Shown: positions 22,034 to 30,773 of the stretch, piece by piece
Layout of the letters: the number at the start of each line of letters is the position of its first letter
Position numbering within the stretch: the stretch's first letter is position 1
Assembly (NCBI GenBank): GCA_001443495.1
Contig: LDXR01000007.1
Coordinates: forward strand, 1-51,397
Length of the DNA: 51,397 nt
Direction: 5' to 3'
From: a candidate division NC10 bacterium CSP1-5
GTDB lineage: Bacteria; Methylomirabilota; Methylomirabilia; Methylomirabilales; CSP1-5
Notes under the pieces: generated by a model
Seen by the model: the letters and a program-made list of their open reading frames with translations, nothing else
The model's database searches: none
Told to the model about the DNA's origin: nothing
Translations under genes and position numbers: made by a program

Positions 22034-22426
22034 TCAGCGTTGGGGCTTCTCGGGCCGCGGGCGGGGTCGAAAGAAGAGGACGACGGTGTAGCTGACGCCA
22101 TTGACGCACGGGACCCGGTCGCTATCCCCGATCCACCCGGGGCAGACGAGCACTCCTTCCCGGGTCTCCTGCCGCGCCTTCACCATCTGGTCCACGATCC
22201 GCTCGATCTCGAACCCGCCTCCGTGACACTGGGGATGGTGACAGGGGATCCGCCCTTGAAAGGTGCCACCGACGACACTCATGGTGGACCGGCCGCGTGA
22301 TGTTCCCTCCCCGCGGAGGTCCCGGCCAGAGATCTCGTACTCCACGACGGCGTCCCTGACTTCGGGAAAGGCATTGGCAAAAGGTTGATCAGAGGCCCAT
22401 GCCCTTCGCTCTCCGGATTCAGCCAT
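22034..22426 (-). CDS. Conserved protein with Cys-rich zinc motif
   Basis: A 130-residue protein. The C-terminal half has CHHPQCHGGGF, then VCPGW and VPCVNGVSY, giving four spaced cysteines plus histidines that could bind zinc. The linking helix (FEIERIVDQMVKARQETREG) recalls a small conserved family of unknown function seen in Nitrospirota and NC10-like genomes; I cannot name it. The ATG at 22426 lies 15 bp after the upstream gene's stop, so the two are in one operon. Confidence 0.6.
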   Translation of the reverse strand: MAESGERRAWASDQPFANAFPEVRDAVVEYEISGRDLRGEGTSRGRSTMSVVGGTFQGRIPCHHPQCHGGGFEIERIVDQMVKARQETREGVLVCPGWIGDSDRVPCVNGVSYTVVLFFRPRPRPEKPQR

Positions 22427-22440
22427 ACCCTCGTCCCCGC

Positions 22441-22764
22441 TCACTGCTCGGGCGGGACCCGCTTCAGTTGCTTCTGCTGCAAGATATCTTGAAATGTGAA
22501 GGTCGGACCCTTGGGGATAAAACCGAGGTACACGTACTTCGTGTCCGGGTCCCTGGAGATGACCCACAGGTCTCCCGTCGTCGTGTCCAAGAGATATTCC
22601 AATCCCCCCTGGACCTGGGCCGCGTAGAAGACATATCGCCCCACGGCACCGGTTTGCCGTGTCGCAGGGCTCGCCCCAGGGGGAGGGGACGGCGGCTCCT
22701 GAGCCATGGCCGCCGCTACACCCAGGAAAATCATGGTCAGGGCCGCGATCCCGATGCGTCTCAT
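22441..22764 (-). CDS. Small secreted protein of unknown function
   Basis: A 107-residue protein with a clear signal peptide (MRRIGIAALTMIFLGVAAAM, cut at AMA-QE), a proline-rich linker and a compact region GRYVFYAA...YLLDTTTGDLWVI followed by KYVYLGFIPK. The motif of aromatic strands with DTTTGDLW resembles short beta-propeller-like or DUF repeats but is not a named domain to me. AAAGGAGG lies six bases before the ATG. Exported, function unknown. Confidence 0.65.
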   Translation of the reverse strand: MRRIGIAALTMIFLGVAAAMAQEPPSPPPGASPATRQTGAVGRYVFYAAQVQGGLEYLLDTTTGDLWVISRDPDTKYVYLGFIPKGPTFTFQDILQQKQLKRVPPEQ

Positions 22765-22807
22765 CACTTTCCTCCTTTCGCTGTATGTCCTCCCATGCAT
22801 CGCCACT

Positions 22808-23488
22808 TCAGCTGGAGACATTCCGGCGCAGTCTATTGACCAGCAGATGGGCCTGGCGGGTCGGCTCAGGCACGCGGTAGCCCCCGGTCGCTTTGAGGAC
22901 GATCTCGCGCGCTTGCTGAGTGCTCACCCGGTAGCCGGGAGAGACGTAGATCGGTTCGACCCCGTCTCTCGTGCGCAGGATGATGCCGACCTGCTCACCC
23001 CTATCGATGAGCATCCGAAAACCTCCCCGTTTCTTGGGCGGCTCCTGGTACTCGCCGACCAGGACGCTCTTGGCGCACCCGATCGAGGGCAGATCGAGCA
23101 GGAGGCCCAGGTGGCAGGCGAGTCCAAAGCGGCGAGGGTGGGCGATCCCCTGTCCGTCACACAGCAGGCAGTCGGGCCGCCGCTTGAGGCGCGTCACGGC
23201 CTGCAAGACCGCCGGAGCTTCGCGAAATGAGAGGAGACCGGGGATGTACGGAAAGGTGGCGGGCCTCGTCGCCGTGGCCGTCTCGAGGATCTCGTGATCA
23301 TCGAGGCGCATGACGACCACCGCGGCGTACACCGTCGGGGTGCGCGTGTCGTACGAGACATCGACGCCGGCCACGGTCTCGGTGGGCCTCCGGGCCTCAC
23401 CCAGGTCCAGGCGCCTCCGAAGCGCCTTTTGGATTCGGATCGCCTCGGCGGGCGAAACATCCCAGGGGTGGAGCTTGCGGACCTTCAT
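22808..23488 (-). CDS. nfi: Endonuclease V
   Basis: A 226-residue DNA/RNA repair nuclease that cuts at the second phosphodiester bond 3' to deaminated bases such as inosine. Family motifs are complete: AGVDVSY with the first catalytic Asp, the wedge motif FPYIPGLLSFRE with catalytic Glu, CDGQGIAHPRRFGLACHLG with the second Asp, and GCAKS. Its ATG overlaps the stop codon of thiO by four bases, so it is translated from the thiO transcript. Confidence 0.92.
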   Translation of the reverse strand: MKVRKLHPWDVSPAEAIRIQKALRRRLDLGEARRPTETVAGVDVSYDTRTPTVYAAVVVMRLDDHEILETATATRPATFPYIPGLLSFREAPAVLQAVTRLKRRPDCLLCDGQGIAHPRRFGLACHLGLLLDLPSIGCAKSVLVGEYQEPPKKRGGFRMLIDRGEQVGIILRTRDGVEPIYVSPGYRVSTQQAREIVLKATGGYRVPEPTRQAHLLVNRLRRNVSS

Positions 23489-24588
23489 CGATCCAGGCGG
23501 AAAGGGGAAAGAGACAGGGAGGGCTTTTCGTCCCGCAGCAGTTCGGCCATGAGCTGGCCGGTCACGGGAGCCAGCAGGATCCCGTTTCGGAAGTGACCCG
23601 ACGCGATGTAGAGGCCCGGCGCGCCCGGCACCGGGCCGAGGTACGGCAGCTCATCCGGGGTCGAGGGCCGGAAGCCTGCCCAGGCGGCAAGCATGGGTCG
23701 GCTGCCGAGGGCGGGGACGAGCCTCCGCGCCGCGGCCAGCAACCCCTCGACGCCGGCGGCGGTCACGGACTTTTCGAATCCGACGAATTCCACCGTGCTC
23801 CCGACGACTACCTCGCCGCTCGCCCGCGGGACCACATAGACCTCCCGGCCGTAGAGGATGTGACGAATCAGCTCGCCGCGCGTCTGGATGGAAAGGAGTT
23901 GCCCCCGGGCCGGCCGGATCGGAATCTCGTGATGCACAAGCTCACCGAGCGTCCCTGACCAGGCACCGGCGGCGATGACCACCTGTGCGGCGTGGTAGGT
24001 CTCGGTGAGGGAGCGGACCCCGATCACCCGATCCCCATCCCGCACGATGGCGGTGACGGGCGATCCTTCTACGGTGCGCGCCCCGCTCCGGGCTCCGGCA
24101 AGAGACAAGGCCCGAACCATGCGGGCGTTTTGGACCTGGTGATCGTCCGCAAGGTACAGGGCTCCCCGGATCGCCGGGGTCACATGGGGTTCGGCCTCGA
24201 GCACGTGTCGGCGGTCCCACCACTCGACGGTGAGTCCCCGGCCGCGTTGCTCCTCGAACAGCCGCTTGCCGTACCCCTCATCCTCCTCGGTGAGGAAAGG
24301 GTACAGGAGCCCGGAGCGGAGGACCTCGATATCGATCCCGGTCTCGTTTTTCAACGTCTCCTGGAGGGGACCGAACATCTCGCGGCTCTTCAGGCAGAGG
24401 TCCAGGAACGGGCCGGGAGAGAGACCCTCGGCCTGAGGGGCGAGCATCCCTGCGGCCTCGCCCGAGGCCTCGCACCCGATCCGATCCCGTTCGAGGATGA
24501 GAACCCGCACCCGGGTGCGGGTGAGTTCGAGGGCGATGGAACAGCCGATGATGCCCCCGCCGATGATCAGGACATCCGCCGTCTTCAT
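23485..24588 (-). CDS. thiO: Glycine oxidase ThiO
   Basis: A 367-residue FAD-dependent amine oxidase. The dinucleotide-binding motif IIGGGIIGCSIA is at the N terminus, followed by EASGEAAGMLAPQAEG, which is typical of ThiO. Later segments include AAGAWSG and GFRPSTPDELPYLGPV, and GHFRNGILLAP at the C terminus. It oxidises glycine to iminoglycine for the thiazole half of thiamine. No other thiamine genes are in the window. ATG at 24588. Confidence 0.88.
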   Translation of the reverse strand: MKTADVLIIGGGIIGCSIALELTRTRVRVLILERDRIGCEASGEAAGMLAPQAEGLSPGPFLDLCLKSREMFGPLQETLKNETGIDIEVLRSGLLYPFLTEEDEGYGKRLFEEQRGRGLTVEWWDRRHVLEAEPHVTPAIRGALYLADDHQVQNARMVRALSLAGARSGARTVEGSPVTAIVRDGDRVIGVRSLTETYHAAQVVIAAGAWSGTLGELVHHEIPIRPARGQLLSIQTRGELIRHILYGREVYVVPRASGEVVVGSTVEFVGFEKSVTAAGVEGLLAAARRLVPALGSRPMLAAWAGFRPSTPDELPYLGPVPGAPGLYIASGHFRNGILLAPVTGQLMAELLRDEKPSLSLSPFRLDR

Positions 24589-24639
24589 CCAGCCATCAAT
24601 CGCTGAGCCGTGTCCGGCTCCGGTCTGTTCACCGCATCC

Positions 24640-25416
24640 TCAGGAGGACTCGGCCCGCCGGTTGGTGAGGGAGGCGATGAGATCAATGGGAAGGGGAAAG
24701 ATGATCGTCGAGTTCTTTTCTGTCCCGATCTCCGTCAGGGTCTGGAGGTAGCGGAGCTGGATGGTGATCGGCTCGGCTGCCATGATCCGGGCGGCCTGCG
24801 ACAGCTTCTCCGAGGCCTGGAGCTCGCCCTCGGCGTGGATGATCTTGGCCCGCTTCTCGCGCTCGGCCTCGGCCTGCCGCGCCATGGCCCGCTGCATCTC
24901 GACCGGCAGGTCCACGTGCTTGACCTCGACGACCGTCACCTTGACCCCCCAGGGGTCGGTGTGGTCATCGATGATTCGCTGGAGCTTCCGGTTGATCTCC
25001 TCGCGCTCGGCCAGCAGTTCATCCAGGTCTGACTGTCCGAGGACGCTCCGCAGGGTGGTCTGGGCAATTTGGGAAGTGGCGTAGAGAAAGTCCTCCACCT
25101 CGACGATGGCGGACTCGGGGTTCACCACCCGAAAGTAGATGACGGCGTTCACCTTCACCGAGACGTTGTCCTTGGTGATGACGTCCTGGGTAGGCACGTC
25201 CATGGCCACGATCCTGAGACTCACCCGGACCATCTGGTCTATAAAGGGGATCAGCAGGATCAACCCTGGTCCCTTGCCGCCGACGAGGCGGCCCAGTCGG
25301 AAGATCACCGCTCGCTCGTACTCCTTCAATACCCTGATCGCGCTGGCCAGGATGTAGAGGAGGACGACGAGAAAGACGATCGGAAAGATACCCAAGGAGA
25401 TTAACCCACCCGGCAT
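24640..25416 (-). CDS. Slipin / stomatin-like SPFH protein
   Basis: A 258-residue membrane protein. One N-terminal helix ([17 protein letters not shown]) anchors the SPFH domain ([38 protein letters not shown]), followed by a helical tail with [20 protein letters not shown]. Slipins form membrane microdomain assemblies and are usually paired with NfeD proteases; the NfeD-type gene lies 64 bp upstream here. GGGAGG precedes the ATG. Confidence 0.88.
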   Translation of the reverse strand: MPGGLISLGIFPIVFLVVLLYILASAIRVLKEYERAVIFRLGRLVGGKGPGLILLIPFIDQMVRVSLRIVAMDVPTQDVITKDNVSVKVNAVIYFRVVNPESAIVEVEDFLYATSQIAQTTLRSVLGQSDLDELLAEREEINRKLQRIIDDHTDPWGVKVTVVEVKHVDLPVEMQRAMARQAEAEREKRAKIIHAEGELQASEKLSQAARIMAAEPITIQLRYLQTLTEIGTEKNSTIIFPLPIDLIASLTNRRAESS

Positions 25417-25480
25417 CGCCTGTACCTCCCTTTGCTCTGTGTCGAGCAGCTCTCCCCAGAGGCGTAGCCATTCCCCGCGT

Positions 25481-26767
25481 CTAGGGAAGTTTCTTGACCT
25501 TCAGCTTGAGTCCCGCGACCGAGGTGACCTGCACCTGCTCCCCGGGCTCCACGCCCTCTGCACAGGTGGCGTTCCAGATCTCCCCCCGGATAAAGATCAG
25601 ACCGTCCGGGTTCAGGCGGGTCCGGGCCACCCCCGCCTGTCCGACGAGGCCCTCACGGCCCGTGGCGGGCTGCCGACGATGGGCCCGGAAAACCGCCCCG
25701 ATGGCAAAGACGAAAAAGGCGGTGGTGGCGGCGGTGACCCCCAGGATGGCTGACAGGGAGATCTGAAGAAATGGGGCAGGGGAATCGATGAGCATGAGGG
25801 AGCCCAGGATCATGGCGGTCATTCCCCCGATGGTGAGGATGCCGTTCGAGACCACCTTGACCTCCGCAACGAAGAGGATCACGCCCAGGATGATGAGGAG
25901 GAGCCCCGCGTAATTGATGGGGAGGGCCTGAAACGCGTAGAAGGCGAGGATCAGACAGATCCCGCCCAGGACTCCCGGCAGGATCGCCCCGGGAGTCGAC
26001 AGCTCGAAATACAGGCCGGCCATCCCCAGGATCAGCAGGATATAGGCGATGGTCGGATTCGAGATGACACTCAGGACTTTGTCCCGAAGGCCCATCTCCA
26101 CCTCGACGATCTTGGCCATTTTGGTCTTCAGGGTGATCCTCCCGGCTCCGGTCTCGACCGTGCGTCCATCGATCTTGGCGAGCAGGTCGGCGCGATTCTC
26201 GGCAACGACATCGATGACCTTCAGCCTGAGGGCCTCGGTGGCGGTGGCCGAGACGCTCTTCCGGACCGCATCCTCCGCCCATGTGGCGTTTCGCCCCCGG
26301 CGCTCTGCCAAGCCCCGGATGTAGGCGGCCGCGTCGTTTTCAATCTTCCTGGTCATCTCCTCATCCGCCTCCCCACCCCCCATCTGCACGGGGTGGGCGG
26401 CCCCGATGTTGGTTCCGGGGGCCATGGCGGCCACATGGGCGGCGATGGTGATGAAGGCGCCCGCCGAGGCGGCCCGCGCCCCGCTGGGGGACACATAGAT
26501 GATGACCGGGGCCGGGGATCGTAGGATCTCCTTGATGATGATGCGCATGGAGGTATCGAGGCCGCCGGGGGTATCCAATTCGAAGACGATCGCGTGGGCT
26601 GCCCCGTCTTCGGCCTTGCGAATGGCACTGACGAAGAAGTCGGCGAGGCTGGGCGCAATGATCCCCTCGACGCGGGCGACGTAGACCTCGTCGGGACTCG
26701 CCCACCCTGCCGGCGTCACCAGGGTGAAAGAGAGGATGAGGAGCAGCAGAAAGCGAAATCGCTTCAT
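25481..26767 (-). CDS. NfeD-family membrane serine protease
   Basis: A 428-residue protein. A signal peptide is followed by a ClpP-like protease domain with the catalytic serine in AASAGAFI and the lysine in [13 protein letters not shown], then four or five membrane helices and a C-terminal OB-fold NfeD domain ([17 protein letters not shown]...VKKLP). Homologues in archaea cleave the slipin C terminus and act in membrane quality control. First gene of the slipin operon. Confidence 0.88.
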   Translation of the reverse strand: MKRFRFLLLLILSFTLVTPAGWASPDEVYVARVEGIIAPSLADFFVSAIRKAEDGAAHAIVFELDTPGGLDTSMRIIIKEILRSPAPVIIYVSPSGARAASAGAFITIAAHVAAMAPGTNIGAAHPVQMGGGEADEEMTRKIENDAAAYIRGLAERRGRNATWAEDAVRKSVSATATEALRLKVIDVVAENRADLLAKIDGRTVETGAGRITLKTKMAKIVEVEMGLRDKVLSVISNPTIAYILLILGMAGLYFELSTPGAILPGVLGGICLILAFYAFQALPINYAGLLLIILGVILFVAEVKVVSNGILTIGGMTAMILGSLMLIDSPAPFLQISLSAILGVTAATTAFFVFAIGAVFRAHRRQPATGREGLVGQAGVARTRLNPDGLIFIRGEIWNATCAEGVEPGEQVQVTSVAGLKLKVKKLP

Positions 26768-26837
26768 GATCTTAGACTACTCCGCCCCGTGACATTTTGC
26801 AAGGCGTCTGGCGGGACGCGCGTGGCCGCCCGCCCTG

Positions 26838-26886
26838 GAATGCTGGAAAGCTTGAAGGCTAGAACACTGCCTCCTCGCTTCCCGGC
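26838..26886. repeat. Degenerate short-word intergenic tract
   Basis: GGAATGCTGGAAAGCTTGAAGGCTAGAACACTG, written here only as its key words GCTGGAAAGC, GAAGGC and GCTAGAA, continues as related words up to the stop of the next gene. It is the same kind of low-complexity word tract seen before the hem genes. Confidence 0.35.
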
Positions 26887-27777
26887 CTACTGGCTTGCTA
26901 GCGGCCGTCTGGCTTCCCAGACGGCCAGGAGACCGGGGGCAATATCGGTGAGAGCCTGAATCTGTCGGGCGAAGATCTCCTTGCCTCGCCCCCACGCCAT
27001 GGTCGGCACGCGGTTCCAGGTGTGGGAAGGGCTGCTCAGATCTTCGATGTTGCCATGATCGCTGACGAGGACGAAAAGATGCCGAGAGAGATCCAGCAAC
27101 TCAACCACTGTCGATACAAAGTGATCCAGCCCCTCGAGCAGGTTCACCGCCCGATCCATATTCTGGGCATGCCCGGCCAGGTCGGTCTGGATGTATTCGT
27201 AGTAGGTAAGATCGTGGGCCTCGGTGATCGCCGCCAGCCGCCGTGCCGCCTCATCGGATGAGAGGAGCGGGACCGGGTGGCCCCGAGCCCTGAGCAGGCG
27301 GTTGGTGAAGTCGTGGTAGAGCGCCTCGCCGCGCGCCAGGTCAGTCAGATCTCTGAGACGTATCCCGGCGCTCCGTAGGGCGACGGTGGTCACCGACGGA
27401 AACCTCTGCCGCCGCAGGGCGGAATCGGTAAAGGCATTGGCGCACGCCACCCGCCTGCCGTCGAGCGATGCCCTCCGAAAGATGGAGTGTATGTGGAGCA
27501 TTGAAGCGAGTGTCGGCGTGCAAAACCCCTGGACGTGGCGGCCGGCCAGGAGGGGGGCGTTGAGTCCGGTGAGCATCGCGGTCTGCCCGGTGGCGCTCTG
27601 GGGGAGACCGGGCACCCCCAGCGAGGCGTCAGTCGGCACAACCGCGCAGCCGTCCGTCTCCGGGGCGTGGGTCCGGAAGCACCGGAACCACCGCGTCCGC
27701 GCCACGGCCATGGGGTTTCGCTCGGCGTCCGGCTCACCCAGGCCGAGGCCGTCTACGAGGAGGAGGAGGATACCCAC
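26887..27777 (-). CDS. AlkP-superfamily metalloenzyme
   Basis: A 296-residue hydrolase or mutase of the alkaline phosphatase/phosphoglycerate mutase superfamily. Metal-site motifs are LLVDGLGLGEP at the start, PQSATGQTA with the nucleophile, TDLAGHAQN, and SDHGNIED...SHTWNRVP. Substrate is not clear; cofactor-independent phosphoglycerate mutase and phosphopentomutase share this core but are longer. GTG start with GGAG eight bases before it. It ends near a short-word tract. Confidence 0.75.
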   Translation of the reverse strand: MGILLLLVDGLGLGEPDAERNPMAVARTRWFRCFRTHAPETDGCAVVPTDASLGVPGLPQSATGQTAMLTGLNAPLLAGRHVQGFCTPTLASMLHIHSIFRRASLDGRRVACANAFTDSALRRQRFPSVTTVALRSAGIRLRDLTDLARGEALYHDFTNRLLRARGHPVPLLSSDEAARRLAAITEAHDLTYYEYIQTDLAGHAQNMDRAVNLLEGLDHFVSTVVELLDLSRHLFVLVSDHGNIEDLSSPSHTWNRVPTMAWGRGKEIFARQIQALTDIAPGLLAVWEARRPLASQ

Positions 27778-27834
27778 GGTCTGCTCCTGCCCAGCGTGCC
27801 GGGCAGCCCGGACGCTCGATACTCCCTTCGGCGA

Positions 27835-28638
27835 CTACCGATCCCCGCCCTGCTCTTCCCCGATCTTGGCCTCCTCCCACAGGGCATCCATCTCCTCCAG
27901 GCTGCTCTCTCTGAGCGACTTCCCCCGCTCGGCGATCACCGTTTCGATGTGCCGAAACCGGCGGGTAAACTTCTCGATGCACTTCCGGAGGGCCTCTTCG
28001 GTATTCAGGTTGAGAAACCGGGCGAGGTTGACCAGGCTGAACAGGAGATCTCCCAACTCGGCCTCGGTCGCCTCGGCTCCCTTCCCCATCGCCGCCTTCA
28101 GCTCCGCGAGCTCTTCCTCCACCTTCTCAAGGACCTGGGCGGTCTCTCCCCATTCGAACCCCACCCTGGCCGCTTTGTCTTGCAGGCGCTGGGCTCGGAG
28201 GAGCGCGGGCAGGGTCTTGGGGACCCCAGCCAGCACCGAGACCTCTTTCACCCCGCCCCGCTCGGCCTGCTTCAGCCGCTCCCAGTTCGACAGGACCTCG
28301 GCCGCGGTTTCCGCCCGGCCCTCGCCGAAGACGTGGGGGTGGCGGCGAATGAGCTTGTCCGTGATGCTGCCGAGCACCTCTTTCACCGTGAATTCTCCGA
28401 GCTCCGTGGCGACCTGGGCGTGGAAGACCACCTGGAGCAGCAGATCCCCGAGCTCCTCCTGCAGCTTCTCAGTCTCCCCCTGGTCCAGCGCCTCCAAGAC
28501 CTCGTACGCCTCTTCGATGAGAAAGGCTTTGAGCGACTCTCGGGTCTGTTCTCGATCCCAGGGACAGCCCCCGGGGGCCCGGAGCGTGGCCATGACCTGG
28601 ACCAATCGCTCAAAGAGGGTCCCGCTCGTCTCGCCCAT
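27835..28638 (-). CDS. mazG: Nucleoside triphosphate pyrophosphohydrolase MazG
   Basis: A 267-residue tandem all-alpha NTP pyrophosphatase. The N-terminal MazG core has GCPWDREQTRESL, EEAYEVLEAL and EELGDLLLQVVFHA; the second half repeats with EEELAELKAA and EAELGDLLFSLVNLAR. It hydrolyses NTPs to NMP and pyrophosphate, with roles in ppGpp balance or nucleotide sanitation. GGGAGG precedes the ATG. The gene runs away from the Fur-type regulator gene. Confidence 0.92.
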   Translation of the reverse strand: MGETSGTLFERLVQVMATLRAPGGCPWDREQTRESLKAFLIEEAYEVLEALDQGETEKLQEELGDLLLQVVFHAQVATELGEFTVKEVLGSITDKLIRRHPHVFGEGRAETAAEVLSNWERLKQAERGGVKEVSVLAGVPKTLPALLRAQRLQDKAARVGFEWGETAQVLEKVEEELAELKAAMGKGAEATEAELGDLLFSLVNLARFLNLNTEEALRKCIEKFTRRFRHIETVIAERGKSLRESSLEEMDALWEEAKIGEEQGGDR

Positions 28639-28718
28639 CCGGCCTCCCTTCGCGCTGTACCGGCGCCGCCCTATTATACACCCCGTCGCCCCGCCGACAA
28701 GGCGGGAGCCTTTTCCTC

Positions 28719-28746
28719 TTGACGGCGGCGGCGGATCGACTAGAAT
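28719..28746 (+). promoter_or_regulatory. Sigma-70 promoter of Fur/Zur-type gene
   Basis: TTGACG (28719-28724), a 16-base spacer and TAGAAT (28741-28746). Transcription would start within the palindromic operator just downstream. Confidence 0.55.
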
Positions 28747-28751
28747 CGATT

Positions 28752-28768
28752 TTGCAAATTATTTGCAA
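28752..28768 (+). promoter_or_regulatory. Fur/Zur-type operator
   Basis: TTGCAAATTATTTGCAA is a perfect 8-1-8 inverted repeat overlapping the expected start of transcription, ten bases before the regulator's ATG. The position fits autorepression by the Fur-family protein encoded next. Confidence 0.65.
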
Positions 28769-28777
28769 TATCCGCTC

Positions 28778-29218
28778 ATGCGCCACGGCATCACACATTT
28801 CAAAGACCTCCTGGGTGGGGAGGGATATTCGTGGACTCGGGCCCGGTCGGCGGTCCTGACCGTGCTGTCGACGGTTCCGCGTCCCCTGCGGGCCGAGGAG
28901 ATCCACCGGGCCTTACGCGACGCGCGCATCAACCTGTCGTCGGTCTACCGGGCGCTGCGCCTCTTCGAGCGCCTGAAGGTCGTCCACCGGGTTGAACTAG
29001 GAGAGGGCGCGGCCCGGTACGAGCTGGCCGACGACTACCGGGATCACCATCACCACCTGGTGTGTGACGCCTGCGGGCGCATTGAGGACGTGGCCGCCTG
29101 CCCGGTCGAGGCCGCCGGTCTCACACGTCACATCCGAAAGCGGACCGGCTTTGCGGTCCGGTCCCACGTCCTCGAGCTCTTCGGTCTCTGTCGGGCCTGT
29201 CGGCGAGACGCGCGATGA
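28778..29218 (+). CDS. Fur-family regulator, probably Zur
   Basis: A 146-residue repressor. The N-terminal winged helix has YSWTRARSAVLTVL and INLSSVYRALRLF, and the C-terminal dimerisation domain has DHHHHLVCDACGRIEDV and CRACRR, with the two CxxC pairs of the structural zinc site. The ATG at 28778 follows the operator; the open frame continues far upstream but only as antisense of mazG. The next gene is a ZIP metal transporter and the operator is a clean palindrome, so I favour zinc (Zur) over iron or peroxide sensing; manganese is possible. Confidence 0.82.
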   Translation: MRHGITHFKDLLGGEGYSWTRARSAVLTVLSTVPRPLRAEEIHRALRDARINLSSVYRALRLFERLKVVHRVELGEGAARYELADDYRDHHHHLVCDACGRIEDVAACPVEAAGLTRHIRKRTGFAVRSHVLELFGLCRACRRDAR

Positions 29219-29231
29219 GGAGGTCGGCGAG

Positions 29232-29927
29232 ATGATTTACCTCTATGCAACGGTCGCGGGACTCTCCGATGTCGTGGCCGGCTGGCTTGCCCTGCGCGGG
29301 AAGACCGCGAAGATCGAATCCCGGTATATCATCGGATTCGCGGCGGGGGTCTTGATCGCGGTCAGTTTCCTCGACATCCTCCCGGAGGTGAACATCAAGG
29401 AGGATGCCCTCATCCTGACCCTCGGATTTGTTTCCTTTTACGTCCTGGAAAAGGTGATGATGATCCACGCCTGCGGCGAGAGCGAATGCGAAACGCACCA
29501 CATCGGACCCGTGGCGGTGGTCGGGATGGCTCTGGACAACTTCGTGGATGGGGCGGGGATCGCGGTGGGATATCTCATCGACCCGGTCCTGGGGCTGTCC
29601 ATTACCGCTGCCGTCGTCCTCCATGAGGTTCCGCAGGGGATCACCTCTGCCCTGATCATGCAGCATGCCCAGTGGAGCAGGCCGCGTATCGTTGCAGCCC
29701 TCAGCCTGGCGGGGCTTCTCTATCCGCTGGGGGCCGTGTTGGCGGGGTTCATCCCCGGGCCATTCCACGAGAAGGTCCTGGCCTTTATCGCCGGTGATTT
29801 CATCTACATCGGGGCCAGCGATCTGCTGCCGGAGGCCCATCGGAAATTTAACTGGAAGGTCATCGTTTCGGTGGTGGGCGGGATGGCTTTCATGGGGGTC
29901 CTCCGCCTCTTTGCTCCTCATGTCTGA
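29232..29927 (+). CDS. ZIP-family metal transporter
   Basis: A 231-residue inner-membrane protein with about eight helices. Helix IV has DNFVDGAGIAVGY and helix V has HEVPQGITSAL, the metal-binding pair of ZIP permeases. The variable loop between helices III and IV has His and Cys (HACGESECETHH). It imports divalent metals, most likely zinc given the Fur/Zur-type gene 14 bp upstream. GGAGG is eight bases before the ATG. Confidence 0.88.
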   Translation: MIYLYATVAGLSDVVAGWLALRGKTAKIESRYIIGFAAGVLIAVSFLDILPEVNIKEDALILTLGFVSFYVLEKVMMIHACGESECETHHIGPVAVVGMALDNFVDGAGIAVGYLIDPVLGLSITAAVVLHEVPQGITSALIMQHAQWSRPRIVAALSLAGLLYPLGAVLAGFIPGPFHEKVLAFIAGDFIYIGASDLLPEAHRKFNWKVIVSVVGGMAFMGVLRLFAPHV

Positions 29928-29948
29928 CGTCCCGATCGGGGTCCGAAT

Positions 29949-29964
29949 CGGTACGGGACTTGCA
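29949..29964 (+). promoter_or_regulatory. Sigma-54 promoter of lytic transglycosylase gene
   Basis: CGGTACGGGACTTGCA matches YGGTACG-N4-TTGCA with correct GG/GC spacing. Leader of about 40 bases to the ATG at 30015. Confidence 0.6.
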
Positions 29965-30014
29965 CCACTTGCAATAGAGGCCCCGTAGCGCGTTAATCCT
30001 TTGCGGAAGGGATC

Positions 30015-30674
30015 ATGGGGAAAGCGAGCCGACTCTTGTGGGGACCGCTCCTCGTCGCCCTGCTGCCCGGATATGGAGCGGCGGGCGATGGGGAAATCTA
30101 CCGGCGGATGGATGCCTCCGGCATGGTTCACTATACGAACATCCCTCCCCATCCCGTCATCTCCCGCGGGATCCGGCCTGGCGAGCAGCCCTCTGGGCTC
30201 AAGGCGTTGATCAGGTCCGCCGCCCATCGAGTCGGCCTTGACCCTCGCCTGATCGAGGCCGTCATCGCGGTGGAATCGGACTTCGATCCGTGGGCGGTCT
30301 CTCGCAAGGGGGCGATGGGACTCATGCAGCTCATGCCCGCGACCGCGGACCGCTATGCGGTGCAAAACCCGTTCGATCCCGTGGAGAACATCGGCGGCGG
30401 GACCCGATACCTCCGCGATCTGCTCCATCGTTTTCAGGGGGATCTCCGCTCGGCCCTGGCGGCCTACAATGCGGGAGAGATGGCGGTCGCCACGTACCAG
30501 GGCATTCCCCCCTACCGGGAGACCCGCGAGTATGTGACCAAGGTCTTGGAGCGCTACGGCCAGTCCTCCACTCTGCTCTCTCGCCATGCGTCGCCCTCCG
30601 CTGGGTACCGTTTTTTCAACCCTGATGGGCGTTCCAGCTTTACCAATATCCCGCCCCGGATTTCCCTCCCATAG
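30015..30674 (+). CDS. Lytic transglycosylase
   Basis: A 219-residue periplasmic murein hydrolase. A signal peptide is followed by a short DUF4124-like stretch (EIYRRMDASGMVHYTNIPP), then the SLT domain with catalytic Glu in AVESDFDPWAVS, GAMGLMQLMPAT and ALAAYNAGE. The C terminus repeats the first stretch in degenerate form (YRFFNPDGRSSFTNIPP). It cleaves the MurNAc-GlcNAc bond and may help insert envelope machines such as pili. A sigma-54 promoter precedes it. Confidence 0.88.
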   Translation: MGKASRLLWGPLLVALLPGYGAAGDGEIYRRMDASGMVHYTNIPPHPVISRGIRPGEQPSGLKALIRSAAHRVGLDPRLIEAVIAVESDFDPWAVSRKGAMGLMQLMPATADRYAVQNPFDPVENIGGGTRYLRDLLHRFQGDLRSALAAYNAGEMAVATYQGIPPYRETREYVTKVLERYGQSSTLLSRHASPSAGYRFFNPDGRSSFTNIPPRISLP

Positions 30675-30706
30675 CTGAATCTCTCGCCCGCAGCGGAAGT
30701 TCGCGG

Positions 30707-30735
30707 TTGACAATGTAACGCGGGTAGAGTAGCAT
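30707..30735 (+). promoter_or_regulatory. Sigma-70 promoter of speE-like gene
   Basis: TTGACA, a 17-base spacer and TAGCAT. Start of transcription near 30742, about 30 bases before the ATG; the -35 is perfect. Confidence 0.65.
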
Positions 30736-30773
30736 CGACTGCGTTAAGTGCTCAATTCTTCAGGGGTCGGAAG

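Noticed and set aside
27386-28777. Long plus-strand frame running into the Fur-family gene
   Set aside because: It is antisense to the AlkP-superfamily and mazG genes with serine/arginine-rich nonsense; only the part from 28778 matches a Fur-family protein.
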